64,000 nt of DNA from Malania oleifera (GCF_029873635.1 NC_080422.1:11067764-11131763), one strand, 5' to 3'; counted from the stretch's first letter, positions 27,923-41,009 are shown. Numbers and translations are program-made. Notes: generated from the letters alone by a model not told the origin.

Positions 27923-29575
27923 ACATGAATTATTGAATTTTATTTTACTATGTCCATTTTTTAATATAGGGAAATTTGGAAATGCTGTTTGGTAGAAGAT
28001 TGGCTGTTTACTAGGAGATTTGGGTCTGTTAGTGGCTTGGGTTGGTATCTGGGCTTGGACTTATGGATGGGCTACAACTTGGGTTATGGCCTTTTTTCCT
28101 CTTGCTCAACCTTGGAGTTGATTACAGGGCCCATTTCAACATAATTTATATAACAGGCCCAAAAAGAAACATCCAATAGAAGATTTTCAAATTTTACTAA
28201 AAAAAAAAAAAAGGTTTTCCTAACTTAGAAAGACAATAATGAATAGGATTGGAATTGAATGACATTAAACTTATCATTTAATTTTTCCTCATATTTTTAG
28301 GAGCGTCGAATTGTAACTTTAAACTTAAATTGTAGACCTAAAATTCATATCCCCAAACACAACTTTCATGATTTATCAATTGTTGATGACGAATAAATGG
28401 TTGTACTAAATATAATGCACATTTGAAATATTTCTCGCCTTATTATATTCAAATATTAAAAAATAAAATTAATGCATTGCATAATATTATATTTATAGAA
28501 AATAGTTATTCCGTTATACATTGTATGTAGCATTCTAAATTTTAATTTTGTGGGACTACTTAGTTTTTTTTTTCTTTTTTTGGAGAGATTCATTAAGAGT
28601 CGACAAAATGAGAAGCATATTTCTCATTTCGTGCATCTTTAACAGAATTCGAAGTTAAAACTTCCAATATTAAAAACCCTAAACATTAATTATTGGAATA
28701 TCCTTTATAATCTACATTAGGCAAGTTCATTGCTTAAAGATAATTCTTAATATCAAATTTGAAAATCTCATCAAGCGCCAAACCTTCTGGAGTAAAAACA
28801 TGCTCTAATATTTATTAATTAGGCAATGAAAATGTCGCCGAAAGCCTTTAGCAAGGAGCCCTAGTGTTTGATAGCAAAAAATAAAAATATAAAATTTGTC
28901 ATATATCATTTCATTTAACAAGCGAGGAGTCAAGAAAAATGCTACTAAACTTTATTACATGTAATTTTCCTTATCAAATATTTTTTTTCCTAAGGAAGGA
29001 AAATGAAAAAAAATCTTAGAAAACATAAAAAAAAAAATTGAATGCAAAATAAAAAGTTTAATCTACTTAATTTTTTTCCTAAAGAGGTAATTAACTTTGT
29101 CACAAGCCTTTTATTTGAAAAAAATATTATTTTTTTATTTTTTGAGCATAACATTTTCATCTAATATGTTCACATTACTTATTTTTACAAGTGAATAAAT
29201 AATATGATTAAAAATAGTTTATTTATAATAATTATCTTGAAAATTAATTACTCTCCATACACGAAAAAAGATTGTTTATTAAAAAAATATTTACAAATAT
29301 TACTAACCAGAAATTCTAATCCAAAAAATACCACAATTATACCTTTTTATTATTAAATGAAAAGCCTAACAATGTGCCAAGAGGGTGAAACCCCCATTTT
29401 ATTTTTTCGAAAAATAAGCATAAAATATTAATTAATTTACGAATATAATTTAAAAAAAATAAATTATGCCTTTTGGTTATTAGTAATTTTGAGTGTATAT
29501 ATTTTATCGTAGAAATAAATAGTTATAAAATAAAATGTAATAAAATAGGGGAGAGAAATGCGGGACAAGGACCCA
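27919..29575. other. AT-rich intergenic sequence
   Basis: Low-complexity, A/T-tract-rich DNA. No open frame of note and no recognised repeat boundary. Confidence 0.5.
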
Positions 29576-29579
29576 ATCT

Positions 29580-29880
29580 CACCGGCACACGTCAAGGGAA
29601 GGGACACGTCAGGTGTTGGCCAACCACGTGACTGCATTGCACGTGCTACAGTGCACGGTGCTTAGACATGGCACGTGCGGGAAGCATCAAAGAAGAAGAA
29701 GAAAGCGGGTGAGACTGAGACTCCGCTGATTGAAGCCACGTGGACTTGACCCCGCCCGCTGATGGCAGCCATGTGGACTTGACCCCGGCTGGGTTAGACT
29801 TCCTTGCGTGACACCCAAACCACCCCTAGATTAGAGCTCACATGATCGCTGACACCACGCCCCACTTTGTCACGTGCTCC
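29580..29880. promoter_or_regulatory. GC-rich island with five G-boxes (CACGTG)
   Basis: CACGTG occurs at 29625, 29640, 29672, 29737 and 29871, with further ACACGTC sites at 29588 and 29605. A near-duplicate of about 34 bp (CCACGTGGACTTGACCCC and CCATGTGGACTTGACCCC) is included. G-box/ABRE motifs bind bZIP and bHLH factors. The island stands in AT-rich DNA about 3.4 kb upstream of the GATA gene. Its function is inferred only from motif density. Confidence 0.5.
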
Positions 29881-31156
29881 GCAGGCCCCACCCCACCTAT
29901 TGAGTGTTAAGCCAGGAAAGGCAGGCAGCCCACACATACACACACTGCCATTTTTCCCCCCAAAAAAAAATATTTAATTAATTAAGAAAAATTAAGAAAA
30001 GTTTTATCTTATGGTAGGTAAATTATTATAGATGGCAATGCTAGGTATTCCGGGCTCACATCTCATATTATTTGGCATAATTTCATTGGTGGATAGAGTT
30101 GACAAGAGGACCACTGTGGTCCGGATCTAATTTTTTCTTATTCTGAAAATAAATATTTTTTGAGTACTACTGACCGACAGTAAATATGGGATCCACTTTA
30201 TATTTGTGTCTTTCCGAAATGCTCTCAAAAATATATTTTTTAAAAAATCTAGTATTTTCAAATTCTGAAATTATTGCTAATGGACCTTATCCATTTTGTG
30301 TCAAATTAAATTGTACAATTTGACAATTAGCAAATATAAGGTTAGTTAAAACATTAAGTTTGTCTTCTGTATTATGTTGCTTATTTTGTAACATGGGCTC
30401 AAAGACCTAAGATAATTTTTTAATTTTTAAAATTTTTTTAAAGTGATAATGTGTGCTTTGTTGAAAGAATTTATTTAAGCAAAAAAAAAAAAAAAATTTG
30501 TGCAAATCAAATAAATCATATTTCTACTAAGAATCCATTAATATAGTGTTTGAGTATAAATTTTAAAACTTGAATTTATACAAAATTTAATATAAATTTA
30601 TATTTCATTATATCTCAATCTGTACAAATTCAAATAAAAAATTTAACATTCGAATTTCCAACTATTTCATTTGTGGATGAAAATTATTTATATATTTCAT
30701 ATCACTTTTTTTATTTTAGAGTTAATAAAAGAGGTCCATATATGGTGAAAATATAATTACGGTTAATATTAATACTTCTCTTTCTTTGCTCAAGACAAGT
30801 CATATGCCTCTGGAAAGGAATTCATAGAAATGAAGTTTAAATTTTTTAATATTTTGATTATCCATCTTTATCAATTTGAAATTACAAAATTAAATATAGA
30901 GATATCAATTTCCAATAATTTTTTAAAGATTGCATATAATATTTTTAACTAAATTTACTTTTAAATTTTTAATAATTTATTTTTATAAAAAGTATTATTT
31001 ATAAATTATGTATATACTGCTTTACACATAAAATAATATCTTAGTATTTAAGTGGAGAAAAGTAGAATGATAAACTCATTATTCTGATGAATTAGTCAAG
31101 TACTCAAACGGTCTCAGATAGACGGATACCATTTTATATATACGTGCACGCATATG
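29881..31156. other. AT-rich intergenic sequence
   Basis: Very A/T-rich, with many short A and T tracts. No gene or defined element seen. Confidence 0.5.
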
Positions 31157-31173
31157 CATATATCAATGTTTAT

Positions 31174-31388
31174 TTATTTATTTATTTTTTACTTTTTTAT
31201 ATCACCGAGTGTTCTAGGCTTATGTATCAGACTAATCTCACGCATATGCGAACCATGCCATTAACCAACATGTATGAGGTAAATCGTGGATGTGCGTTGC
31301 AGATGACAGGATTTGAACCCTAGAATTCATTTTTGTCCAAAGCCGCCTGACGCAAGTCCTTACCACCCAAGTTTATGCTTAAGCGGGC
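31174..31388 (-). mobile_element. tRNA-derived SINE with 17-bp target duplication
   Basis: On the minus strand the unit has a pol III A box (TGGGTGGTAAGG, 31369-31358) and B box (GGGTTCAAATCC, 31320-31309). It ends in an A-rich AATAAATAAAT tail. The flanks CATATATCAATGTTTAT (31157-31173) and CATATATCAAAGTTTAT (31389-31405) match at 16 of 17 bases, which proves a target-primed insertion. The body, with GATTAGTCTGATAC, resembles Au-type plant SINEs. Confidence 0.85.
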
Positions 31389-31405
31389 CATATATCAAAG
31401 TTTAT

Positions 31406-33297
31406 GATTATATGATTAAGGGTTTTTAAATATAAAATAAAAAAACAATTTATAATATAAAATTGCAGAAAACAAAAATCCGGATTGGGGAAGGAAGTAT
31501 ATTCCGACGTGGCAGGGAAGATGAAAAAAGGTAAAAATAATAAAAAGGGAGAGGGGACACGCGGAAGGATCGTGGGCGTTGGTTGAATCAGGTTGAGCTG
31601 TAACCATCGTGCGGAAACGTGGGAAGATAATATAATAATGGGCATGATAGGGGGTAGAAAGTTGTAATAGTATAAATTAAAAAAGAGAATAAGGGGAAAA
31701 CAGAGGGGGGGAAAATATAAAATAAAGAAAAAGCCCAAGTCCCAAGGGAGGAAAAATAATTAAAGAGAGAGGCAGAGGAATCCGGCTGTAAACTTGGACG
31801 CTAATGGAAGAGTCACAGCCACAAAACCTGCAGGATCTATTCTTAAGGGGTTGAATTCAACTATTAATTTTCCCACCCCTTAATTCTTGTTAATTACTTT
31901 ATTTATTATTCCTTCTTTTTATTATTTTGTATTCAATTATTTCTTTCATTGAATTCCCTTTTTGCCCTTTTAAAACCCATAAATTAAATTATTAATTTAT
32001 TCCCCCGTCTTTATGTTTTTTTCCCCAATTATGAGTAATGAAAGATTTTTCGTAGTACTATAGATAAATTTGTGTCGACACTTAATGGGTCGTGTACATT
32101 TTTAACGTTTGAAGTGAATGGTGAATGATGTGTTTGGTATATTTATTGAATTACCTTTATTATTCTTGAACAACTCCTAAATTAAACTATTGATTTTCTA
32201 TTCCTTATTTTACTTGTTTCTATAATTATTAAGAGGATAATATTTATTGTGTGAATATCAAGAGATTCTTTGCTAGGTTTTTTTATCTAGTGGGTGGTGT
32301 GCATTTTTAATGTTGGGACTCTATATATATATTGAATTATATTTATTTGTCCTTTTAATAACCCACAAATTAAGTTATTAATTTTATTTTCTCTTCTTTA
32401 TATGTTTTTTTTTCTAAATTATTAATGTGCAAATATCGAGATTTTTTTCATTATGTAAAGTGTATATGTGTTGGAAACATAAGCATTTGGTGGATCACAT
32501 ACACTTTTAAAGTTGAAACATTAACATATAAAATGAACGGTAATGATGTGTGCAGTACACACCTGACACACTCTATCATTTTAGGGAATCACAATTCAAA
32601 AAATAATTAATTTTTAAAATAAACTTGGCATTACCTCACTGAATCAGAGAGACGGGCAACCATTATGATTTTTTTTCTAAAATTTTCACGCAAAGGATGG
32701 ATGCAAAAAAATTGCCATATGAAATCGAATATAATTGCTTTAGTAAATGAGTAAAAACATTTAGGTAGTATCCAAGAGTAATTGTGAGAATTAAAATGCA
32801 AATGAGACCATGGTATCCAAATTGGGAAGTGAACCACTCCAATTATGATTTTTTAATTATTTTTTATTAAAAAAAAAGAGAGGAAATTGGGGTGAGGGTA
32901 GAATGGTCATTTCAAAAGATGAGGGGTAGTTAAACCGGGGGGCAATTAAACAAAATGGGAGTGCAAATGCGTAATTTAACAAAGTGCAATTAACTTTATA
33001 GAACCTGCAAGCGACTTCCCTTTATTTTAATTTCATTTAATCAGGTAAAAGATCCCTAAAGTTTCCTTAATTTTCACTTTGGCCCCTATTTTACTCCTCA
33101 AAATCCTCCAGTCTCTCAGCTTCAGTCCCCGTGTCATCCCCTTCCAACCATACCACCCACCTCTCTCTTTCTCTCTCTAAAATTAGCCTTTTCTCTCTCC
33201 ACACACACCTCTCTCTCTCTCTCTCTCTCTGCATTTCTCGCTCTCTCGCTAAAGTGGAAAAGAAGCCCTGTCTTAGGCTCCGAGCCTTGTCTGAGCA
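31406..33297 (+). other. Upstream region of the GATA gene
   Basis: AT-rich DNA with one ABRE-like site (GACGTGGC, about 31506). The last 140 bp are CT-rich with short (CT)n runs (33160-33250), typical of a 5' UTR. No clear TATA box was found, and I cannot place the transcription start. Confidence 0.45.
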
Positions 33298-34829
33298 ATG
33301 GACCAGTTCGCCGTCGAAGACCTCCTCGATTTCCCCAACGACGACGCTTTGATCACCGACGAATTCTTCGACTCCGTCACCGGCAACTCCACCGACTCCT
33401 CCACAGTCACCGGCGTCGACAGCTACAACTCCGCCGCCTCCGCTCGCGAACAGCCTCATTTCTCCGGCAACATCGCCAGCCGGCCCTTCGCCGACGCTCA
33501 ATTCCCCAGCGACGAACTCTGCGTGCCGGTAATTCTCCCACCGACGCTCAATTTTGAATGCAGACCTTCTCCAGTTCTCCCCCTTCCTCAAAATTTTCCG
33601 TTATTACTCATTCTAAAATTTTTGCAAATGTTGCAGGTTAATTTTGGAAAGCAATTCTAAATTTTACTCAACGAAATTGTTTTAACTCCTTGTTCGTTTT
33701 CCACTCTTTGCTCGCCTGTGAATTTTGAAAATATATATACATACACAAAAATAGAAAAAATTTAAAATTTTCACAACTAACCAATTTTAGTAAAATAATC
33801 GTGTGGCTACTTTTCATTTTTCTAAATTACCGTTTTTTATCGGCAATTTATGAAAATATTCGTACCTTTTCGCTGGTAAATTCAAATAGAAAATTTTCTA
33901 AATTTATGAATTGAATTTTTTTTTTTTCCATTTTATCGTTACGTGAAAATTTTCGCGCGAAGCCTCGAACAACAAATTTTAGCAGCGGAATAATTTCTGT
34001 GCCTTAAATTTTCTGATCAACAATTTTCCGTTGCAAATTTTTTTAAAAATATTTATACTTCCGTTCTCATAATTCAGAAATTAATTTAAAACTTCCGAGT
34101 TTCATCAAATTATTATTTTAATTTTGCTTAATTTCAGTTTGTATATTAATTTTTTTGCAGTGTGATGACTTGGCTGAGCTTGAATGGTTGTCAAACTTCG
34201 TGGAGGAATCGTTTTCAAGCGAAGACTTGCAGAAGCTCCAGCTTCTCTCCGGACTCAAAGCTCCGGCCCACTCATCCTCCTCCGAAATTCATCCTATCGA
34301 CCCCGAGAACCGAACCCGAGTCACCGCGCCCATGCTCCGGCCCGACGTGTCCGTCCCCGGCAAGGCACGGAGCAAGCGGTCACGCGCCGCCCCATGCGAC
34401 TGGTCTTCGCGCCTCCTGGTGCTCTCCCCGGCGATGTCCTCCTCTGAGTTAGAGCCGGCGAAGAAACCCGGCAAAATGAAGAAGAGAGAGAGCTCGGAGA
34501 ACTCCGAGGGGCGGAAATGCTTGCATTGCGCGACGGAGAAGACCCCGCAGTGGCGGACGGGGCCCATGGGTCCTAAAACGCTGTGCAACGCTTGTGGGGT
34601 TCGGTTCAAGTCGGGTCGGTTGGTACCCGAATACCGACCCGCCGCGAGCCCGACCTTCGTTTCCACAAAGCATTCGAATTCGCACCGGAAGGTTATGGAG
34701 CTCCGAAGGCAGAAGGAGTTCCAAAGAGCCCCGCAGCAGCCATTCGTTTGTCAGAATACCATTTTCGGGGTATCGGACGTTGGAGATTACTTGATAGTTG
34801 ACCCGTCTTCATACGGGTCCGGCTTTTAG
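33298..34829 (+). CDS. GATA transcription factor, type A (subfamily I), 299 aa
   Basis: A nuclear DNA-binding protein recognising WGATAR sites. Exon 1 is 33298-33528 and exon 2 is 34161-34829, joined in phase 0 across a 632-bp AT-rich intron (GTAATT..TTGCAG). The start is the first ATG after a CT-rich leader and gives the family's N-terminal acidic motif VEDLLDF. Next come [12 protein letters not shown], spanning the start of exon 2, and a basic KARSKRSR stretch, a likely nuclear signal. The single zinc finger is C-x2-C-x18-C-x2-C (CLHC..CNAC) with TPQWRTGP, followed by [13 protein letters not shown] and [16 protein letters not shown], all hallmarks of plant subfamily I. These factors act in light, growth and cell-wall regulation, but the exact orthologue is not clear. 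The gene looks intact; exon GC content is far above its surroundings. Confidence 0.95.
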
Positions 34830-36178
34830 GGGTCTGATCTAGTGGGTGTCGGTATAGGACCCGGGTCGGAGTTTTTCATTTAGCACATTTTTGTAGTTTT
34901 TTTTTAAAAAAAGTCAAAAATTTGCAATTTTAGTTTTTTTTTTTTAAATTGAAAAATAGGGGAAAAATTAGGGGGAGAAGGGGGAATCGTTAAGTGTTAA
35001 GACTTAAGAGTACTCAATAGTGTTCTCTAATATTCTCATTTTTTAACTGCTGTATTTGGAAATTTTAGAATTAATCAATTTCCATTGGTGGAAATATTCT
35101 CCTTTTAAATTTTAAAATAAATATTATTTAATTTATTTTCAAGCAAACAAAAATATCTCTAGAAATTACTGTATAATTAATCATGCAAACAATGGGCCAT
35201 ATATGAGTCATGCCCATGCCTCATAATAATTTGTTGACATTCGCACATGGTGAAGTCACTTTATATATATATATATAGATATATATGATGATGAACTTGA
35301 TATAAGTTACTTTAAAGTAATGTTTAGGAGTATGAATTTTGGATTGTGAATTTATATTTGAGCGGATTTAAATAAACTTTAATATAATTTTATATTATAT
35401 TTTATTCAAATCCAACACAAATTTAAAATTCAAAAGCTCTCTAAATAATTGGGTAAAACATTTTGATATATATTTTTATCGATGTTCAAAATTCTAATTG
35501 AATCTACATATACAAAAAGGGTAATTTGTTTTCTATCATTTTTTTTTTCTTTTTTCAGTATCTGAACTCGATACCTATAATATAAAAAGTGTTAGATTTT
35601 AACATTGAAATGTCTGATCACATGAATTTAAATTGTTTGCATTAGAATTTTTGAATTCAATTTTTAAAAACTTCATGCAGTAAAAGAAAATTTTATTTTG
35701 AAGCATCCTTAGATGCAAAGCTTGAGGTGAGGGGGTTGGGTCCATGGTCCCTATCCTAGACCATACTTGATACATGTACATATGGAAAAGGGCATATGAT
35801 CTGAAGGCTTGTTAACTTGGAAATTCTACCATAGCTTTCTTATGTACTAATCCTTCTTTCTCATGATTATGAAAAATAAATAAATAAATTTTGGGTGCAA
35901 AGGTAAAATGAAAAATTGATTTTGTTCTAAGAAAGGAATATTTCTTTTAAGGGGATAGGAAATTTAATATAGATAAGTATCTGAACATGAGGTATGCTTT
36001 AATGTATATTCTAAATAGTATAAAAAGTCGTGTTTAATTTGTAAGATGAAATGGAGCGAGAAATGAATGAAATGAAAATTTGAACAGACAGTATGATAAA
36101 ATTAAATAATAGATTCCATTCCATTCTCCTCAATCTATCACGTTTCGATGTGCAAAACGTGTAATAAGAATCTGTTTG
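34830..36178. other. GATA gene 3' flank and AT-rich intergenic sequence
   Basis: 3' UTR followed by AT-rich DNA with a short (TA)n at about 35263. No gene is supported. Confidence 0.5.
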
Positions 36179-36938
36179 TAGGGCCGACTCTTCAAAATAT
36201 GAGGCCCTAGGCGAGATTTAATGGAACCCTTAATATTTTGTGTAATATATTTTTTTCTTTCTTCGTTTTTCATATTTGGATTCATATTTTCTCGTTGGCA
36301 TAATTAAATTTCAAAATTAACATTAACTATAAATTGACAAATTATGTAAACAAATAAAATTAAATTTAATAAATCTATAAAAATAATATATTGAAACAAT
36401 ATAACTTGATTATTATTATTATTATTACAAATTGATTGACGAGCGAGACTTTAGAAATATCGGATTCTTGCTGGATAGAAAAAAAAAAACTCAGTGAAAA
36501 TAATAGAAAAATAATGTACAAACATTGAAATCAAAATTAGGGTTGATGAAAATTATAGAGAATCGGAGGCCCGAAGACGATGAACACAAGAGTCGGAGCA
36601 AAAATCATAGAGAGGCTGAAAGATGAGAGTAAGAGAGTGTGAGAGATGAAAAAAAATTTTTAGAGAGGCTAAGAGAGAGACATGAGAGTAATAGATAGTT
36701 AGAAATATAATAAAATTGTTAGTTGGGAAGTAAATAAGACTTGAAAAAAAAAAATTAAATTGCATTAATTTTACATTTTAAAATATAATTTTATTTATTT
36801 GTTAGTTGGGAAGTCAATGTATGAGAAGAGAGCATAATAAATAATGTCAACATTAATTAATTAAAAAAAATTTGAGGCCCCAAAATTTTTGGGGCTCTAG
36901 GCGAGCACCTCAGCCGCCTAAAGGGAAAGTCGGCCCTG
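36179..36938. mobile_element. Non-autonomous hAT-type DNA transposon
   Basis: A 760-bp unit with ends TAGGGCCGACT and AGTCGGCCCTG, a terminal inverted repeat that is perfect over 10 bp. Subterminal GAGGCCCTAGGCGAG (left) and GGGGCTCTAGGCGAG (right) are typical of plant hAT elements with CAGGGCCG ends. Flanking octamers tctgtttg (36171-36178) and cctatttg (36939-36946) agree at six of eight, as expected for an old 8-bp hAT duplication. No transposase is encoded. Confidence 0.75.
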
Positions 36939-36946
36939 CCTATTTG

Positions 36947-38527
36947 TTAATGAGATACCATTGATAAGTTACAAATTTTGGACAGACAAACCGATCTTCC
37001 TAAGGCTAAGTTTGGCCCATGTAGATGATGAAAGAAGAAAAGTTTTCATAAATAAGTGACGAAAGGAAATATTTAGCTTAGGGTAAGAATAATTTATGAG
37101 TAGTTTGATATCATCGTTAAAAATTACAAAAACGAAAACTAAAAATAAAAATTAAAAGCCAAAAAAAGAAATTAAAAACTAGAAACCAACAACTTGTTTG
37201 GTTAATATTTATAAAATAAAATAAAATAATTTTTTTTATTTTATCTTTAAAATAATTAATATTATAAAAATATGATTAAAAAAATAAAAGTGCATAATAA
37301 TACATATTAAAAAAATTACTATAATAAAAGTAAAAATTATTATAATTATTTTACTTTATTGTTGTGCTTTCAAAATTTATTTTACAATAAAAATGTATTA
37401 GACATGAGAATAGAAAAAATAGTGAAAATATTTTGGATTGGCTTTATTACTATTTTTTATAGAAATTTATGTATATTTTTATTTTATTATATTTAAATTT
37501 ATATGATCATTTTTTTTTATTTTAAAGTGTATAAAATGAGTGATTTAATAAAATTTCTGAGAATAGGTTATCAAAACAACTAAAAATAATAAAATATAAT
37601 TTTCAATTTTTTTTTTTTGGCAAATAGTTGAAAACCAACAACAAAAATAGAAAATTGACAACATAACTAAATATATTTTTATAATCTATGTTGCAGCCAA
37701 AAATTGAACGACCTTCACGATCCCTGATCACGACCACCTGGAAAGGGATAAATAAGTAAGGCTTGGAGGACCCGGAATGTACTCCGGGAGATCTCTCTGA
37801 TACCTAAGTAAGGGATTGACTTGAAAGATTTTTTATGCAACAGTAGAGTTTAGAATGAAAAAATAACAACGATATTAAATAGGTCCTTAATTTTCTTGTA
37901 TATGAGAAAATGAGTGATTAAAAATTGAAGCGCATCCCTCTCCTATCCCACTTATGAGAGATTGAAGTTCATACCATGCATATAGATTCTGATATCAATT
38001 TGAATAAAATATAATATAAAATTATAAATATGAATAGTATAAATAATTAACTTTGTAAATAAAAATTATTCTTATTTTTAAAAAATAAGATAAATATTTC
38101 AAAAGAAAGGTGGATTCATTTAAAAAGTCTATGTTTTGAATTTTTTTAAAAGAAGAATTAACCTCCAATTTATTACTAATAGGAAAAAGTTAGAATCTAC
38201 CAATACAACTTGATTCCAAAAGCAAACCACAACCCCCACAACAAAGCAAAGAAGATTTAAAAAAATTTTCTTGACAAGATCTGCAATCTATGTTATAGAA
38301 GTTAATGTTTGAAACTAAGAGAAAAAACTTCTATTTGATTAAAATAAAACAAAGTAATAGTGCATATGTGTATAACAATAATAAATCAAATCTTAAATTC
38401 CATTAGGTGGGTCCATTATATGAATTTTTTCCCACCAATTCCGACGATCATAGACAATTTCTTTTGATAAATTTATGACTATTAAACCTTTATTCACTAT
38501 TTCATTTTAAGTTACTTTAGGTTTATC
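36947..38527. other. AT-rich intergenic sequence
   Basis: Very A/T-rich and without open frames. A more complex patch near 37690-37800 (GATCACGACCACCTGG..CTCCGGGAGATCTC) could be a fragment of a dispersed repeat, unassigned. Confidence 0.45.
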
Positions 38528-39207
38528 TGTTAGCAACGGAGGAGTCTATGAGTGAGCTTAATATACATAAGTGAATATCAACTTGACCCAAAAGTTTAAA
38601 CTTATTAGGTTTTTAGTCAAACCATGTATATAAACACCCATCGTCCACTCAATTTTTCCAATATGGGACAAACTCACAAATAGAATTCTCAACATTCTCT
38701 CCTTCAATTGTGAGTTATAACTGCTCCCCCTTGAACAAAAATTGTCTCCCTCATGGGAGTAAGTCCAACTCTCCAACACTTGCTTAAGTGAGCCTTACCA
38801 CCGCGCCTTACGTGCCTCAAATTGTATTCCACGCACCTCTGAATCAATCCGACTTCCCATGTCTTGACCCTATTCGGATCTATCTTTCAGGCCTAGATAA
38901 TCCTTATTGGTCTCAGTCATACACTTGGTCCTCAACTGTTAGCACGTTAAGAGAATTAGCTTCACACCATTAAATTTTTATTTTTATTTTTTTATGATGT
39001 TGCTCATCCAGAGTAACAAACTGTCAACTCTGATACGACTTGTTAGCACCGAAGGAGTCCATAGGTAGACTTGATACACATAGGTAAACACTAATTTGAC
39101 CAAAAAACTTAAGTCTATTGGGTTTTGAGCCAAACCATGTATATAAGTATCCATCTTCCATTCAATTTTTTCAACATGGGACAAACTCAAAAGTGGAATT
39201 CTCAACA
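38528..39207 (-). mobile_element. Complete TRIM retrotransposon, 680 bp
   Basis: Two direct terminal repeats of 167 bp each (38528-38694 and 39041-39207), both TG..CA, enclose 346 bp without coding capacity. On the minus strand the first LTR is followed by a PBS-like AGTCGTATCAGAGTT (39040-39026), close to the initiator-Met primer site. The second is preceded by a purine tract GAAGGAGAGAA (about 38695-38705). TSD ttatc (38523-38527) and ctatc (39208-39212) agree at four of five. All signals of a terminal-repeat retrotransposon in miniature are present. It depends on other elements for its proteins. Confidence 0.9.
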
Positions 39208-40661
39208 CTATCCCTACCCCTTCTACTATCCCTCACTCTAAGTGAATTTTTCATTATCAATGGTGGACTATGTCTCCATCTTATATTATATGTATATTAT
39301 AAACTAATGTATAAAAGGGGTAAATCAAATTAAAAAATTAGATAGACCTTAAAAGAGAGTAAATTAAACAACAATTAGATAAAATTATATATGAAATATA
39401 TTTTAAAAAGTTAACGTTTATACCGAAAGGGAGAAATTCCATTCAGTTGAAAAACGAAGTAAACAAGTAGTGTTTATACTTAAAGTATAAAAGTAAGACT
39501 AAACATTTCTACAAAAATATAAATTCAATAAGTTAGATAAAATTAAATTTATAAATTTTATTTTAAAATGATTAATATTTGAATTAAAAAAAGCTCATTT
39601 GATTAAAAAAAATAAACTTAATGTGCATTATAATTGCTAAAGAAAAAATATGTATCCCAAAATAAAATAGGTAAAAATTATTGGGACATCTTCTAAAATT
39701 ATAATAACGAGTCTAACATCATTTAGATAAATAAACATATAGGTTGTAGCAGAAAAATCGTAGAAATAAAATTATAAATATAGAAATGTCGAACAAAGTA
39801 ATAAAATGTAAAACTCAATTTTCAATCATTAACTATATAAATAATAATAATTATAAAGATTGAAGTAGAAAATAATATTTTAGAAATTGTAACAATCTTA
39901 TTGATATTTTCTTTGAAAGAGGTCATATATTGAGATTTTTTATAAAATAAAGAATAATAATAAATAATTTATGTGTTTAAATATTATAATATTTTGCATG
40001 ATTTTAATTAGAATATTTATGTCATATTCATATAATATATTTTAAATATTTTTTGTATCCCTATATGAACATGGTGCTATAATGTTATCTAATGCTTGTA
40101 TTATATTTCATAATTCTAGATAAAACATATTTTAATAACAACTTTAACAACCTTTTTACTAATCACTTGTGACAACAACTTGTTGGTTTCATTTTTATAA
40201 GTGGAGTAAACAATTTTTATGACTGATATAACCTAAGAGAGACACCGACATTCAAATTTGACATTAACTTATATAAGATCAAAAAATGAAAAGACATCAA
40301 GAGCTTAATAGAAAGGAGGTAAAGTTCATTAATTAAAGCAATAGGTTACCGCACTAATATTTACTCCTTAGTAACTTATGAATAGCCAAACTACAACTCT
40401 TACAATCCATATGTAGGAAAATTAATAAGGAGTTAGGTATTCTGAATATATATAAAAAGAACCCTCTAAGAAAGGTAAGACATTTCATCTCATCTCATTT
40501 CATCCTTACTCACTCTTTTACTACTATAATCATATAGTCCTTTCACACTTAGACATTAGAGTGGTCCCCCAAAGCACACCTTTGGTCCTCCAAGCTACTT
40601 TTCTTTTGGCAGAAGGGCGAAATAATTGATCCAAATTCCCTCGGACAAATTTTGACAGCAA
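39208..40661. other. AT-rich intergenic sequence
   Basis: A/T-rich DNA with no gene. No clear repeat structure until the SINE-like unit. Confidence 0.5.
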
Positions 40662-40858
40662 CACCCCAGGGTGTGGTTCAGGTGGTAGTGCGGGCTGCGG
40701 GAGTGCCTCTTACGAGGTCAGGTGTTTAAACCCTTTCGAGTTCGTTTCCGCCCCTAAACTCCTAAATTTACCCTCTCTTTGGAGTTATGGGGTCAACTTT
40801 AAGCGGCGCAGGATTAGTTACGTGGACCGTAAAACGAACACGTGGATACCCGATGCAT
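40662..40858 (+). mobile_element. Probable tRNA-derived SINE (Au-like)
   Basis: It has a pol III A box (TGGTTCAGGTGG, 40674-40685) and B-box-like GGTGTTTAAACCC (40721-40733) at a normal distance. Its 3' part contains GCGCAGGATTAG and GTGGATACCCG, as in Au-type SINEs. There is no clean TSD; only ATCCAAAT is shared between left and right flanks. It is GC-rich compared with its surroundings. Confidence 0.6.
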
Positions 40859-40971
40859 AATCCAAATAAAATAAAATAATTTCAATTGACTTAATTTTAT
40901 GAATTCTTTTTAAAATTTATTTTTCAGAAGGCAATAAATTTACTATTTAGTAAATATATAGAAATTAAATA

Positions 40972-41009
<38 letters not shown>

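Noticed and set aside
31379-31738. 119-codon minus-strand hydrophobic frame
   Set aside because: AT/CT-rich low-complexity translation that overlaps the SINE edge; no coding evidence.
33091-33591. 166-codon minus-strand open frame across the GATA leader and first exon
   Set aside because: It is antisense to a clearly coding GATA exon and to CT repeats; composition-driven.
34162-34724. Several other long open frames, both strands, in GATA exon 2
   Set aside because: Shadows of the GC-rich coding exon; only the frame with the zinc finger and family motifs is real.
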